DNA of 55,398 bases, from the NCBI GenBank assembly GCA_025055235.1, contig JANWYN010000087.1, positions 1-55,398 on the forward strand, written 5' to 3'. The position numbers and the translations under genes were made by a program. The stretch is from Candidatus Roseilinea sp. Lineage in GTDB: Bacteria; Chloroflexota; Anaerolineae; J036; Brachytrichaceae. This document shows, one piece after another, positions 8,076 through 17,581 of the stretch. The stretch's first letter is position 1, and each line of letters starts with the position of its first letter. The notes beneath the pieces were generated by a model. The model saw only the letters and a program-made list of their open reading frames with translations. It searched no databases and had not been told where the DNA came from.

Positions 8076-9152
8076 ATGATGACGAGCAACGGACATTCGC
8101 CCCAACCGCTCGCGCCGGCTGCGCCGAACCCCAACGTGTTGCTGCAAGTGCGCGATCTGAAGATGTACTTCGCCATTACTAAGGGCGTCTTCGGCAGCGT
8201 CAAGGGCTATGTGAAAGCTGTGGACAATGTGACCTTCGACGTCAACCTCGGCGAGACGCTCGGCCTGGTGGGCGAAAGCGGCTGCGGAAAGACCACGGTT
8301 GGGCGCTGCATCGTGCGCGCCTATAAGCCCACTGCCGGCCAAATGCTGTATTACGGCGATGGGAATGTGGTGGACCTGGCCGCGTTGAACGAAGACCAGC
8401 TCAAACCCTATCGCCGCGACATTCGCATGATCTTCCAAGATCCATACTCCTCGCTGAATCCGCGCATGCCGGTGTTCGAAAACGTGAGCGAGGCGCTGGT
8501 GAATTTGACGAATATCCGCGGCAGCGAGATGGAAGATCGCGTGAAAGAAGCCATCGTGCGTGTCGGCCTGCGCCCCGAATATATTCGCCGCTTTCCGCAC
8601 GCCTTCTCCGGCGGCGAACGCCAGCGCATCGTCATCGCCCGTGCGCTGGTCACCAACCCCAAGCTGGTCATTTGCGACGAAGCCGTCGCCGCGCTCGACG
8701 TGTCCATCCGCGCCCAGGTGCTCAACCTGTTGGAACGGCTGCGCCAGGAATTGAGCTTGACCTATCTGTTCGTCTCGCATGACCTAAGCGTGGTGCGCTA
8801 CATCTGCGACCGCGTGGTGGTGATGTATGTCGGGCGGATCGTGGAAGCCGCACCAGTGAACGACCTCTTCCGCCAGCCCAAGCACCCTTACACCGAGGCA
8901 CTAATGTCATCGGTGCCGATCCAGAACCCGCGCCATCGCAACAAGGAAGCGCGCATCCGGCTGGAGGGCGAGGTGGCCGACCCGTCCAATCCACCCACCG
9001 GCTGCTACTTTCATCCGCGCTGCCGCTATGCGCAGGAACGCTGCCGGCACGAGACGCCGGCCCTGCGCGACATCGGCGGCGGCCGGCAGGTGGCCTGCCA
9101 CTTCGCCGAGGAGTTGGAGCTGCGCGGCGCTGTGCTGGGTGATGTGGTATAG
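8076..9152 (+). CDS. ABC transporter ATP-binding protein, DppF/OppF type
   Basis: A 358-residue second ATPase of the importer. Walker A GESGCGKTT, signature FSGGERQR, H-loop SHDLS, and the C-terminal HPYTEALMSSVP and GCYFHPRC elements are present. Walker B reads LVICDEAVAALD where the family nearly always has DEPVSALD. The catalytic Glu is kept, but Pro is replaced by Ala. The ATG at 8076 was chosen because GGATGGAA lies six bases upstream; the frame extends to 8016 without support. It begins 19 bases after the previous gene. Last gene of the importer operon. Confidence 0.92.
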   Translation: MMTSNGHSPQPLAPAAPNPNVLLQVRDLKMYFAITKGVFGSVKGYVKAVDNVTFDVNLGETLGLVGESGCGKTTVGRCIVRAYKPTAGQMLYYGDGNVVDLAALNEDQLKPYRRDIRMIFQDPYSSLNPRMPVFENVSEALVNLTNIRGSEMEDRVKEAIVRVGLRPEYIRRFPHAFSGGERQRIVIARALVTNPKLVICDEAVAALDVSIRAQVLNLLERLRQELSLTYLFVSHDLSVVRYICDRVVVMYVGRIVEAAPVNDLFRQPKHPYTEALMSSVPIQNPRHRNKEARIRLEGEVADPSNPPTGCYFHPRCRYAQERCRHETPALRDIGGGRQVACHFAEELELRGAVLGDVV

Positions 9153-9263
9153 CGAGCAGACGTGCTCACTGAGTGGTGGAGGAATATGCAAGCGTCGCCT
9201 AAGGGTACATCACGGGTGATTTGATATGCGTTATTATGAGATTGCCGACCGGTGAGGTGAAGC

Positions 9264-9476
9264 ATGTTTGCTGTAGAGTTCCAGGCCACGATCAAAAATG
9301 GCGTTATCGAGATTCCCCGCGAATATCTAAGGAAACTCACGAATCGCGTGCGCGTAATTTTGCTGGCGGAGACCCCTCCTCAGCCCACAGAGAACTTCAT
9401 TGACCAACTGCTTGTCCATCCCGTGCGCGTGCAGGGGTTCCGCCCTTTGACGCGAGAAGAAATCTATGCCGGATGA
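9264..9476 (+). CDS. Antitoxin of a PIN-type toxin-antitoxin pair
   Basis: A 70-residue protein. The N-terminal half (FAVEFQATIKNGVIEIP, then REYLRK and VRVILL) resembles the short beta-rich antitoxins that precede PIN toxins in cyanobacteria and Chloroflexota. The C-terminal tail FRPLTREEIYAG is a typical toxin-wrapping end. The stop overlaps the toxin start by 11 bases, as expected for a co-translated pair. GAGGTGA lies before the ATG. The exact antitoxin family is not certain. Confidence 0.75.
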   Translation: MFAVEFQATIKNGVIEIPREYLRKLTNRVRVILLAETPPQPTENFIDQLLVHPVRVQGFRPLTREEIYAG

Positions 9477-9891
9477 TCGTCCTGCCTGCTTCATTGACAC
9501 GAATATCTGGCTTTACGCTTTTATCGAAACGGATGACGTATCGAAGTCTCTGATTGCACGCGCACTGATTCGGGAGAGTGAGCCGGTCGTCAGCACTCAG
9601 GTCATCAACGAGGTGTGCATCAATCTACTACGGCAGGCAAATTTCACCGAGGAACAGATTGGCCGATTAGTCGAATCGTTCTACGCAAAATGTCGCGTAG
9701 TCGAACTAACCCAGCCGGTCTTGCTCGCAGCGTCCGGTTTGCGCCAACGGTATTCACTCTCTTTCTGGGACAGCATGATCGTGGCGAGTGCGTTAAGCGC
9801 TGGTGTGCCTGTGCTGTATTCTGAGGACATGCATCACGGGTTAAACATCGAGGATCAGCTCCAGATACGCAATCCTTTCACCGTTACGTAG
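9466..9891 (+). CDS. PIN-domain ribonuclease toxin (VapC-like)
   Basis: A 141-residue protein with the PIN-domain acidic residues in order: D11 in FIDTNIWLYAF, E49 in QVINEV, D102 in FWDSMIVASAL and D121 in YSEDMHHG. These coordinate the metal ion for RNA cleavage. The SLSFWDSMIVASAL motif is typical of PIN_3-like toxins. It overlaps the antitoxin gene by 11 bases. The RNA target cannot be read from the sequence. Confidence 0.9.
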   Translation: MPDDRPACFIDTNIWLYAFIETDDVSKSLIARALIRESEPVVSTQVINEVCINLLRQANFTEEQIGRLVESFYAKCRVVELTQPVLLAASGLRQRYSLSFWDSMIVASALSAGVPVLYSEDMHHGLNIEDQLQIRNPFTVT

Positions 9892-9974
9892 GCGACTTTA
9901 GCAAGAGGGCCGAGATCGCATTCTGAAACCATCTGTTGGCTTCAGCTTTCTGGGCCGAGGCCGATTCAATCACT

Positions 9975-11660
9975 ATGCATCGCCCAATCGCCCTGACGCC
10001 ATTCATCGCGTTGAGCGTCGCGCTGTCGTTGGCGGCGCTTCAGCCGCAGCCAAGTGCTGCGCAGCAAACAACGCCCACGCCGCGCCCTACGCGCACCCCG
10101 CGCCCAACCCCTTCGCCCACGCCGGCGCGCATCAGCGCCGTCATCGCTGTCGACGCCTTAGCAGAAGGCACGCCGTTCAGCCCGCGCATGTTGGGCAACA
10201 ACCTGCCGGCTTGGTTGAAGCGCCAGGTGTTCGAGCATCCCGTCTTCCGTGCGCGCGTCGCCGCCTCCGGCATCCGCATGCTGCGCATCCCCGGCGGCAG
10301 TTGGAGCGATGAATACGGCTGGCTGAGCTGTGAGACCGGCGCAGACCAGCCCGGCGCTTTCCCCTGCCGCTTCCCTTGGGCAGCGCGCCCCACCGACTTC
10401 ATCAACTTCCTCAGGGCGACCGGCATCGAGGCAATGTACACCGTCAATGTGAACTACACTGCACAGGAAGCTGCAGCGTTGGTCGCCTTCTTCAACAGCG
10501 CCATCACCGACACGACGCGCATCGGCACCGACATTCGCGGCACCGACTGGTACACCGCTGGGCGCTGGGCGCAACTGCGCGCCGCCGGCGGCAATGTCGC
10601 GCCGCTCGGCATCCGGCTGTGGGAGATTGGCAACGAGGTGTACGGCGGCAAACCGGTGGTGAAGGGCTGCCCGAGGAACGGCTGGGAGAACACCTGGACG
10701 TGCAGCGGCGAGGAGTACATCAAAGGCAACGCCGAGCACGATGGGTTCATCAAGATGCGCGCTGCGATGCTGGCCGTTGACCCGACGATCCAGGTCGGGG
10801 CAGTCGGCCACGAGTCGTCGCTGGGGCGAGGCTGGGCCTACAACGTGCTCCTGCATGGCGGCCAGGTGATGGATTACTACGTCGTCCACACCTACCCCCA
10901 GTATTACAACTACGGCAACCCGCGCCGCGAGATCGAGCATATCCTGAGCATCCCGCAGCAGTTGTGGCCGAAGATCAAGTCCGAGGCAGAGATAGCGTTT
11001 GCCGACGCAGCGGGCGGCCGGCAAATCCCCATCGTCGTCAACGAGTTCGGTATCGTGCCGGAGTGGGGCAAAGAGGACTACCGCAACTACATGAACAAGC
11101 AGGTCGCCGCCCTGTTCATCGCCGATTCGATCGGCCAGATGATCGTGAACGGCTATGCGATGGCGGCACACTGGAATGTGATGAACGGCCCCAGCCCTGA
11201 GCTGAGCGGCCGAATGGTCAACGAATTTGGGCTGATGTTCGACTATGAGCGCGACCCGCAGATGACCCGCCAGCCGAAGTACTACGTCTATCCGATCTGG
11301 GCGCGCTTCGGCGATCGCATCTTGCCGGTGAACTCCTCTGCCGACCCGGCGCGCGAGCTGAGCGTCTATACCGGTCGTGTAGATGCTGATACCGTCTCGG
11401 TGCTGGTGCTCAACAAGAGCGATCGCCCGGCTGACGCGCAGATTGCGTTGATCGGCGTGCGGCGCATCACCCGCGGGCTGGTGGATAGCCTGACGGCTAC
11501 ATCCGCCGATGCGACGACGGCGGCGTTCAACGGCGTGACCGATCCGAAGGACGACCTCTCCGACGCGCCGCCCAAGCTGATCGCCGGCAGCGCGACCGGC
11601 CGGCTCAGCTACACCTTCGCGCCATACTCGATCACGTTGCTGCGGCTCGACGTGCAATAG
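9975..11660 (+). CDS. Secreted clan GH-A-like glycoside hydrolase
   Basis: A 561-residue exported protein with a hydrophobic signal peptide over residues 2-30 and a Pro/Thr/Arg linker to about residue 52. The barrel carries LWEIGNEVYGG, where the Glu after Asn fits the clan GH-A acid/base (strand 4), and IPIVVNEFGI, where Glu is the candidate nucleophile (strand 7). A small beta-domain occupies the last ~100 residues. This resembles GH51/GH39-type enzymes such as alpha-L-arabinofuranosidases; the family and substrate are not certain. The ATG at 9975 starts the signal peptide; the frame opens earlier at a TTG (9936). It converges on the next hydrolase with three bases between stops. Confidence 0.75.
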   Translation: MHRPIALTPFIALSVALSLAALQPQPSAAQQTTPTPRPTRTPRPTPSPTPARISAVIAVDALAEGTPFSPRMLGNNLPAWLKRQVFEHPVFRARVAASGIRMLRIPGGSWSDEYGWLSCETGADQPGAFPCRFPWAARPTDFINFLRATGIEAMYTVNVNYTAQEAAALVAFFNSAITDTTRIGTDIRGTDWYTAGRWAQLRAAGGNVAPLGIRLWEIGNEVYGGKPVVKGCPRNGWENTWTCSGEEYIKGNAEHDGFIKMRAAMLAVDPTIQVGAVGHESSLGRGWAYNVLLHGGQVMDYYVVHTYPQYYNYGNPRREIEHILSIPQQLWPKIKSEAEIAFADAAGGRQIPIVVNEFGIVPEWGKEDYRNYMNKQVAALFIADSIGQMIVNGYAMAAHWNVMNGPSPELSGRMVNEFGLMFDYERDPQMTRQPKYYVYPIWARFGDRILPVNSSADPARELSVYTGRVDADTVSVLVLNKSDRPADAQIALIGVRRITRGLVDSLTATSADATTAAFNGVTDPKDDLSDAPPKLIAGSATGRLSYTFAPYSITLLRLDVQ

Positions 11661-11663
11661 GCG

Positions 11664-12932
11664 TCATGGCCGGCGCGACTGCGCATACGCCTTCATCGCC
11701 TCCCACAGCGGCGTAGGCGTGAAGTCCGGCTCGAGCATGCGGAAGTAGTACCATGACTGGTTCTTCTCGGCGTCGCTCGGCCGCTTGAAGAACCACACGC
11801 TCATCACGCCGACCCACGGCCACTCCTCGCGCGCGCGCTCGAAGAGCATCGGCACGTAGCGTGCCTGCTGCTCCGGCGTCACCATGCCGAAGCGGTTGAG
11901 GTCGGCAATGGAAGGATCGTTGGGCACGGCGTTCCAGTTCACCTCGCTCAGCCAGATCGGCTTGTGCGCGTCGCCATTGCGCACCATGATGTCGCGCATC
12001 AGCACATGCCGCGCCACGTTGGTTTGCAGCGGGTTCAGCCGCCGGTCGTAGGGCCCGCTGAACAGGCCGTAGCCCTGCGCCGCGGCCACGTCGAAGCAAC
12101 GGCCCGCGCCGGCCTGATACATGCGCTGGAAGAAGATCAGGTCGTCGAAGCCGCCGCCCGGATAGCCGCCGCCGTCCTGCGCGATGGTCGGCGCCAACGC
12201 TGCGGCGATCACCACGTTGTTCGGATCCACGCGCTTCAACCGATCGTGCGCCAGGCACAGCAGCCGGGCGTAGTCCTCCGCGTTGGCGCGCTGGTTGCCC
12301 CACTCGGGGAAGATATTCGGCTCGTTCCAGATCTGCCAATGCGTAATGCGGCCTCGGTAGCGCTGCGCGACGACCTCGACGAAGTCGGCAAAGTCCTCGA
12401 AGCGCGCCGGCGGGCCGAACTCGCCCAGGTCGGCATAGCCGGCGTGCGCCCAGGCCGGCGGCGCGCCCAGCCGGGCGATGATCCGCAGGCCGTAGCGCTC
12501 CGCCAGCGCGACGATGTTGTCGTATTTGTCCCACGCGCTGCGATACGGCTGGTTGCGCCGGTCCTCGAAGTCGCCTTTGCCGTGAATCTCGATGTCCGAC
12601 CAGGTGAACGGCTGGCGGATCCACGCGAAGCCGGCGTCGCGGATCATCTGCAGGCTGCGCTCGCGCTTGGCTTCCTCGACCTCCTGTTCCAGGAAGGTGT
12701 TCACGCCGAGCGGGTTATCGGGCAGGTGCTGGATGGCTGCATCGGGCGCGAGTTGCAGCGGCGGGCGCGTCTGGTCGAGCGCCAAGTTCCACAGCGCGCG
12801 CAGTTGGGCGATGCGGGTCTCCTCGCCGGTCAGGTAGAAGAGCCGCTCACCGGCTTCGGGGGAAGCGAGCCACGCGCCAAAGGCGACGGCGAGCCCGGCG
12901 ATCAACAGGGACACAACGATCCGAGAACGCAT
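11664..12932 (-). CDS. Membrane-anchored or secreted clan GH-A-like glycoside hydrolase
   Basis: A 422-residue protein with one N-terminal hydrophobic segment (residues 4-24), acting as signal or anchor. The barrel shows WQIWNEPN (acid/base Glu, about residue 203) and PIWLSEVNWN (candidate nucleophile Glu). It looks like GH39/GH5-related cellulase-superfamily proteins common in Chloroflexota; the substrate is unknown. It lies 39 bases after the HNH gene on the same strand and ends 3 bases from the end of the opposing hydrolase. No clear Shine-Dalgarno is present. Shared fold and proximity suggest, but do not prove, a shared polysaccharide substrate. Confidence 0.75.
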   Translation of the reverse strand: MRSRIVVSLLIAGLAVAFGAWLASPEAGERLFYLTGEETRIAQLRALWNLALDQTRPPLQLAPDAAIQHLPDNPLGVNTFLEQEVEEAKRERSLQMIRDAGFAWIRQPFTWSDIEIHGKGDFEDRRNQPYRSAWDKYDNIVALAERYGLRIIARLGAPPAWAHAGYADLGEFGPPARFEDFADFVEVVAQRYRGRITHWQIWNEPNIFPEWGNQRANAEDYARLLCLAHDRLKRVDPNNVVIAAALAPTIAQDGGGYPGGGFDDLIFFQRMYQAGAGRCFDVAAAQGYGLFSGPYDRRLNPLQTNVARHVLMRDIMVRNGDAHKPIWLSEVNWNAVPNDPSIADLNRFGMVTPEQQARYVPMLFERAREEWPWVGVMSVWFFKRPSDAEKNQSWYYFRMLEPDFTPTPLWEAMKAYAQSRRP

Positions 12933-12971
12933 GACGAAAGACGCGCGACGTAAAAGGATCAGCGCAGCCGG

Positions 12972-13475
12972 TCACGACTCATCCGACCCATTCATGTTGA
13001 GATACTTACGCCACACGTCGTTGGTTGCCATCGTCAGCAAGGCCATTGCCCAGAAGCGCGGGCGATGTGGCTTGCGCAGCAGCGTCATCCCGGCCTCTTC
13101 AGGGGTGCGGTTGCCCTTCTTCCGGTTGCACGCGCCGCACGCCGCAACTACGTTTTCCCATTCCGTGCGCCCGCCGCGCGAGCGGGGGATGACGTGGTCA
13201 ATCGTCAGGTTTTCCCGGCCGGGCTGCGCGCCGCAGTACTGGCAGGTGTAGTCGTCCCGCAGGAGCAGCGCGCGCCGCGAGAGCGGCAGCGGCAGGTTGT
13301 GCGGTACGCGTACGTAGTGAAGCAGCCGGATGACCTGAGGCACCGGCAGTTGCAGTCGCTCGCTGCGGATCACTGCGTCGGACGCCTCGATCAATTCCGC
13401 TCGCTGCACCATCAGCAAGTGGATGGCGCGTGGCACGGGAACGACGCTGAGCGGTTCGTACGTGACGTTGAGCAC
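12972..13475 (-). CDS. HNH endonuclease family protein
   Basis: A 167-residue protein. The HNH/zinc core is clear: CQYCG, then TIDHVIPRSRGG, ENVVAACGACNRKKG and RTPEEAGM. The N-terminal LNVTYEPLSVVP segment is typical of the common chromosomal HNH proteins of bacteria, whose role is not well defined. The start is a GTG; no ATG is available in frame upstream, and the conserved N-terminus begins directly at this codon. It is probably co-transcribed with the hydrolase at 12932. Confidence 0.9.
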   Translation of the reverse strand: MLNVTYEPLSVVPVPRAIHLLMVQRAELIEASDAVIRSERLQLPVPQVIRLLHYVRVPHNLPLPLSRRALLLRDDYTCQYCGAQPGRENLTIDHVIPRSRGGRTEWENVVAACGACNRKKGNRTPEEAGMTLLRKPHRPRFWAMALLTMATNDVWRKYLNMNGSDES

Positions 13476-13798
13476 CAGGACCCGGCGAAGCGACGGCGCT
13501 GTACTGTGATACGTGGTTACGCTGTCTGGTTTCTCGTCCCCTTACTCCAAAAACTTACGACCAACCTGTGAAATTTTACACTTGCCGGATTAAGGCATTT
13601 TAAGAGGGTGCATTCGCCGGCGAGGGCTGTGGGGCGCGCTCTCTGAAGCACGCCGTTGGCGGCGCACCCGGGCACGGAACGTCGTCCGGGCACAGCACGG
13701 AACGGAGTCCGTGCCTACTGTGCGATGGTGTTTGCCTCTATCCGCGAACGCGCCCTTTTAAGGAACGAGCCTGGCCGGGCTGGGGTGCGTTCGCGTAT

Positions 13799-13846
13799 GG
13801 GGAAGTGTCGCGCAGTGGGGCGCGGACGCCGTTTCCACTCTCACAC
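13799..13846 (+). repeat. Dispersed repeat, copy 1 (GTCGCGCAGT...GCGCGGAC element)
   Basis: About 48 bases closely matching 34874-34923 in the same orientation. The shared blocks are GTCGCGCAGT, GCGCGGAC and CCGTT, bounded by GGGGAA-type sequence. Confidence 0.6.
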
Positions 13847-13863
13847 GCAGCCCAAGGCGCGGT

Positions 13864-13869
13864 TAAAAT
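13864..13869 (+). promoter_or_regulatory. -10 box for a leaderless TPR-gene transcript
   Basis: TAAAAT ends seven bases before the ATG at 13877, with no Shine-Dalgarno between them. Confidence 0.5.
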
Positions 13870-13876
13870 CGCGCCT

Positions 13877-15460
13877 ATGACCAGCGAGTCCACCTTCGGC
13901 GATGTGTTGTCGGAGGTCAAAGCTGCACTCGCCGCCGGGGATCACGATCGCGCAATCGCGCTCACCGATGACCTGCTGGCGTCCTATCCCGATGCGATCA
14001 GCGTCTGGCGCCTCCGGGCCGAAGCGTTCAGCGCATCGGGGCGACCGTTCCAGGCATCGGAGGCATACCAGCGCGTGCTCGACATCGCGCCGGCCGATGC
14101 AGATACCATGGCGCGCCTCGCGCTGGCGTTGAGCGCCTCAGGCCAACACGCCGAGGCAAAGCTTGCCGCCCGGCAGGCGCTCGATTACGAACCCGCGGAC
14201 GAGGCGCTCCTGCGCATTCTCGCATCGCCCGGCGCCGAAGATGCCGATTTGCTGGACATGGGCGCGCATTTGCGTGAGGGCCTAAGCGACGTGCGCGCCG
14301 GTTTGCTCGACCGAGGCATCGCGCGGCTGAACTACGTTGCTGCGCAGCGCCCGGATCGCCCCGATGTGCTGGTGGTGCTGGCACACGCGCTGTGGCAGGC
14401 CGGGTCGCGCGTGGCCGCCGCCGAAGTCTGCCAGGCCATCTTGGACGTGCAACCCGATTGCTTGAACGCGCACGCGCTACTGTTGGCGCTCTGGAGGCAG
14501 ATCGGCCCGTCCGGCTTGGAGCAGGCGCATCTGCGTGCCATCGAGCGCCTCGACCCCGATCACAGCCACGTCAAGGCGCTGCTCGGCGACGCTTCGCCGC
14601 TCGAAGTGGTGAGCGTCCCGGCCCGTCGCCCGCCATCCCCTCAGCCGCCGGCGCAAGAAGCAGAAGCGCTGGATCGCGCGGACTGGGTGGACGACTTGGT
14701 CGCCGCAGCGTCGTCCGCGCCGAAGCCACTGGAGCGCATCGCGCCGCAGGTCTTCCCGGCCGACCTGGCGCATCCGCTGGAGAGCGATGATGCGTTGATC
14801 GCAGCGGCATCGAGCGGTGATGCCGGGACGGAGGTCGCCGGCAACGACGTCGTTCACCTCGACGACGTCTCGGCCGCCGGCGACGAGGCGATCCCCGCTG
14901 AGTCGCTCATCCCGCTGGAGTGGGAGGAAGCCGAGGACTTGCTCGACGAAGGCGGCGAAGCAGCACCGGCGTGGTTGCCGGATCAGCCGGGCGGCTTCGC
15001 CCCGGCACGCCCACAACGCCCGACGCCGGATGCAGCCGACGGCGTGCCCGCGCACATCGAGCCGCTGGAATGGGAGGCCGGCGAACAGCCCGTGGGTGAA
15101 GCAGAAGCCGCTGCACCGGTCGCCGAGTCGAAGCCACGTGCGCCCAGGCGTGGTGTGCCGGGCGGCCCTCCAGGCGCAGCGTCGGTCGTTGCGACAGCAG
15201 CCGGCAAAGCCGCAGCGGCGCGCGAGGCGATCAACCAGAGCCGCTGGCAAGAGGCAGTCAAGCTCTACGAGAAAGCGATCGCATCGAGCCGGGGGAAGGC
15301 GCTGGACGAGATCATCGCCGATCTAGAGGCCATGCGCGCAGCGCAGCCGGCGACCCGCGCCGTGCATGAGCTGCTCGGCATGGCCTATGCCCGCAAAGGC
15401 GATGTGGACGCTGCGCTAGACGCCTATCATCGCGCGATGGCGCTCGCAGCAGACGCATGA
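13877..15460 (+). CDS. Tetratricopeptide-repeat protein
   Basis: A 527-residue, probably cytosolic protein. TPR-like helices fill residues about 5-110 ([46 protein letters not shown], seen in parts) and resume at the C-terminus, residues about 430-525 ([35 protein letters not shown]). The middle is acidic and low in complexity, with a repeated PLEWE motif at two sites about 55 residues apart. No enzyme motif is seen; a scaffold role is the safest reading. The ATG at 13877 was chosen over the open frame from 13805 because of the -10 box placed for a leaderless message. ndk follows after 49 bases. Confidence 0.8.
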   Translation: MTSESTFGDVLSEVKAALAAGDHDRAIALTDDLLASYPDAISVWRLRAEAFSASGRPFQASEAYQRVLDIAPADADTMARLALALSASGQHAEAKLAARQALDYEPADEALLRILASPGAEDADLLDMGAHLREGLSDVRAGLLDRGIARLNYVAAQRPDRPDVLVVLAHALWQAGSRVAAAEVCQAILDVQPDCLNAHALLLALWRQIGPSGLEQAHLRAIERLDPDHSHVKALLGDASPLEVVSVPARRPPSPQPPAQEAEALDRADWVDDLVAAASSAPKPLERIAPQVFPADLAHPLESDDALIAAASSGDAGTEVAGNDVVHLDDVSAAGDEAIPAESLIPLEWEEAEDLLDEGGEAAPAWLPDQPGGFAPARPQRPTPDAADGVPAHIEPLEWEAGEQPVGEAEAAAPVAESKPRAPRRGVPGGPPGAASVVATAAGKAAAAREAINQSRWQEAVKLYEKAIASSRGKALDEIIADLEAMRAAQPATRAVHELLGMAYARKGDVDAALDAYHRAMALAADA

Positions 15461-15509
15461 TTCATCACCACGCATCTCACGAGGAAACATTACAGGACGA
15501 CACAATCCG

Positions 15510-15959
15510 ATGGAACGCACACTGATCATCATCAAACCCGACGGCGTGCAACGCGCGCTGGTCGGCGAAGTCATCAAACGGTTCGAAGCCCGCGGCCTGC
15601 GCATCGCCGGCCTGAAGCTGATGCAGATCTCGCGCGAGTTGGCCGAGGAGCACTACGCCGAGCACAAAGGCAAGCCGTTCTTCGAGGGCACGGTGAAGTT
15701 CATCACCTCGGCGCCAGTCGTGGTGATGTGCCTCGAGGGGCCAAACGCCATCGCCGCCGCGCGCCAGACCATGGGCGCGACGCGGCCCAACGAGGCGACG
15801 CCCGGCAGCATCCGCGCCGACTTCGGCCTGGACGTTTCGCGCAACATCGTGCACGGCAGCGATGGTCCGGAGACCGCAGCGCGGGAGATCGCGCTCTACT
15901 TCAAGCCGGAGGAGCTGATCAGCTATCAGCGCGCCGGCGACGTCTGGCTGAAGGAGTGA
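15510..15959 (+). CDS. ndk: Nucleoside diphosphate kinase
   Basis: A 149-residue enzyme that transfers the gamma phosphate of ATP to other nucleoside diphosphates through a phospho-histidine. The active-site His115 lies in [10 protein letters not shown], and the N-terminal [14 protein letters not shown] is diagnostic. Length is standard. An AGGACGA sequence about 12 bases upstream can serve as the ribosome binding site. gltX starts three bases after its stop, so the two are probably translated from one message. Confidence 0.97.
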   Translation: MERTLIIIKPDGVQRALVGEVIKRFEARGLRIAGLKLMQISRELAEEHYAEHKGKPFFEGTVKFITSAPVVVMCLEGPNAIAAARQTMGATRPNEATPGSIRADFGLDVSRNIVHGSDGPETAAREIALYFKPEELISYQRAGDVWLKE

Positions 15960-15961
15960 GC

Positions 15962-17479
15962 TTGAAGGCGCGCACTCGCTTCGCACCCTCGCCGACGGGA
16001 GAGCTGCACATCGGCGGCGTCCGCACCGCCATCTTCAGTTGGCTGCTGGCCAAGCATACCGGCGGCGAGTTCTACCTGCGCATCGAGGACACCGACCAGG
16101 ATCGCTACGTCCCCGGATCCACCCGGCGCATCCTGGAGTCGTTCGACTGGCTGGGCATCACGCTGGACGGCGGGCCGGATCACGAAGAGCTGCGGACGAT
16201 GAAGACCAACGAGGACTACCCCGGCGCGCTGGAGGATGGCGAATACAAGGGTGTGCCGGGGCCGTTCGTCCAGTCGCATCGCCTGCACCTCTACAAGCAG
16301 TGGGCCGAATGGCTGGTCGAGCATGGCTACGCCTATCGGGCCAACGAAACGCCGGAGGAGCTGCAGCGCATGCGCGAGGAGGCGCAGGCACGCAAGCAGA
16401 CCTTCATCTTCCGCGAGGAGATGCGCCTGCGCACCGATGTGCGGCCGGACGAGCCTCACGTCATCCGCATGCGCGTCTTGCCGCGCGACGGCCGCACCGA
16501 GCTCAACGACCTAATCAAGGGGCGCGTGAGCTTCGACAACGCTCAGGTGGATGACCAGGTGCTGTTGAAGATGGACGGCTTCCCGACGTATCACCTGGCC
16601 GTCGTCGTGGATGACCATCTGCAGGGCGTGACGCACGTGCTGCGCGGCGACGACTGGTTGCCCAGCGCGCCCAAGCACGTGCTGCTCTACCGCTACTTCG
16701 GCTGGGAGGAGCCGAAGTGGGCGCACGTGCCCAACGTGCTAGGCACCGACGGCAAGAAGCTGAGCAAGCGCCACGGCGCGCAGAGCGTGTTCGAGTTTCG
16801 CGACCAGGGCTACATCCCCGAAGCGCTGATCAACTTCCTCGCGCTGCTGGGATGGGCACCCGGCGGCGGCGACGAGCAAAACGTCTTCACCCGCGAGGAG
16901 CTGATCGCCAAGTTCTCGATGGAGGGTGTGGGCAGCTCGCCGGCCGTGTTCGACTACAACAAGCTGGACTGGTTGAACGGCGTGCACATCCGGCGGCTGG
17001 CGCCCGAGGACCTGGCCGAGCGGCTGATCCCCTTCCTCGCCCGCGCCGGCATTGTCGTGGACACGCCGGAGAAGCGTGCGTTGCTGCTGCGAATCGTCCC
17101 GCACATCCAGGAGCGCACCAAGAAGCTGACCGACGCCGCGCCGCTGGTGGACTTCTTCTTCGGCGACATCCAGACGCCGCCGGTCGAGATGCTGATCGGC
17201 CCGAAGATGGAGCAGCACCTCTCGCTCTACGCGCTGCGCGAGACGCGCCGGGTGGTCGCGTCGGTCGAGCCATTCGAGGATGCGCCGCTGGAACGGGCCA
17301 TGCGCGCGCTGTGCGAGGAGCTGCAACTGAAGCCAACGCAACTGTTCACCATCGTGCGCAACGCGGTGACCGGCAAGTCCGTCACGCCGCCGCTGTTCGC
17401 CACCATGGCCATCCTCGGCCGCGAGACCTGCCTGACCCGCCTCGACCGCGCCATCGCGCGCTTGCAGCCGGGCGAGTGA
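15962..17479 (+). CDS. gltX: Glutamyl-tRNA synthetase
   Basis: A 505-residue class I synthetase that charges tRNA-Glu (or tRNA-Gln in organisms using the amidotransferase route). The HIGH motif is APSPTGELHIGG (His16) and the KMSKS motif is KKLSKRHG (about residue 265). Length fits the family. The start is a TTG at 15962 with AAGGAG five bases upstream, itself inside the end of ndk. A GTG at 15956 is an alternative. An upstream open frame back to 15728 overlaps ndk and is rejected. Confidence 0.95.
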   Translation: MKARTRFAPSPTGELHIGGVRTAIFSWLLAKHTGGEFYLRIEDTDQDRYVPGSTRRILESFDWLGITLDGGPDHEELRTMKTNEDYPGALEDGEYKGVPGPFVQSHRLHLYKQWAEWLVEHGYAYRANETPEELQRMREEAQARKQTFIFREEMRLRTDVRPDEPHVIRMRVLPRDGRTELNDLIKGRVSFDNAQVDDQVLLKMDGFPTYHLAVVVDDHLQGVTHVLRGDDWLPSAPKHVLLYRYFGWEEPKWAHVPNVLGTDGKKLSKRHGAQSVFEFRDQGYIPEALINFLALLGWAPGGGDEQNVFTREELIAKFSMEGVGSSPAVFDYNKLDWLNGVHIRRLAPEDLAERLIPFLARAGIVVDTPEKRALLLRIVPHIQERTKKLTDAAPLVDFFFGDIQTPPVEMLIGPKMEQHLSLYALRETRRVVASVEPFEDAPLERAMRALCEELQLKPTQLFTIVRNAVTGKSVTPPLFATMAILGRETCLTRLDRAIARLQPGE

Positions 17480-17581
17480 CCCCCGCTCCCGAAGTGCGGT
17501 TTACAGTACGCTGCAGTGCCCGTCCTTTCAATGCCCTCGCGCCGCGCTCGATCTGCTGGATGGGCCGGGTGTGTTGCAGTC

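Larger units (their letters stand above)
13476..13876. other. 401-bp intergenic region with hairpin repeats
   Basis: No gene is visible. The left part is AT-richer and probably holds the promoter of the HNH gene. 13660-13720 contains direct words GGGCACGGAACG and the hairpin CACGGA-ACGGAG-TCCGTG. CGCGAACGC (13743-13751) pairs with GCGTTCGCG (13787-13795). 13799-13846 is a repeat also present near 34874. A -10 box (TAAAAT, 13864-13869) lies seven bases before the next gene. Confidence 0.7.

Noticed and set aside
10158-11657. A 499-codon minus-strand frame opposite the first glycoside hydrolase
   Set aside because: Shadow of a real gene: no recognisable domain, and the plus-strand frame has a signal peptide and active-site motifs.
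15728-15961. N-terminal extension of gltX into ndk
   Set aside because: The extra residues are Arg-rich and overlap ndk in another frame, whereas AAGGAG is well placed for the TTG at 15962.
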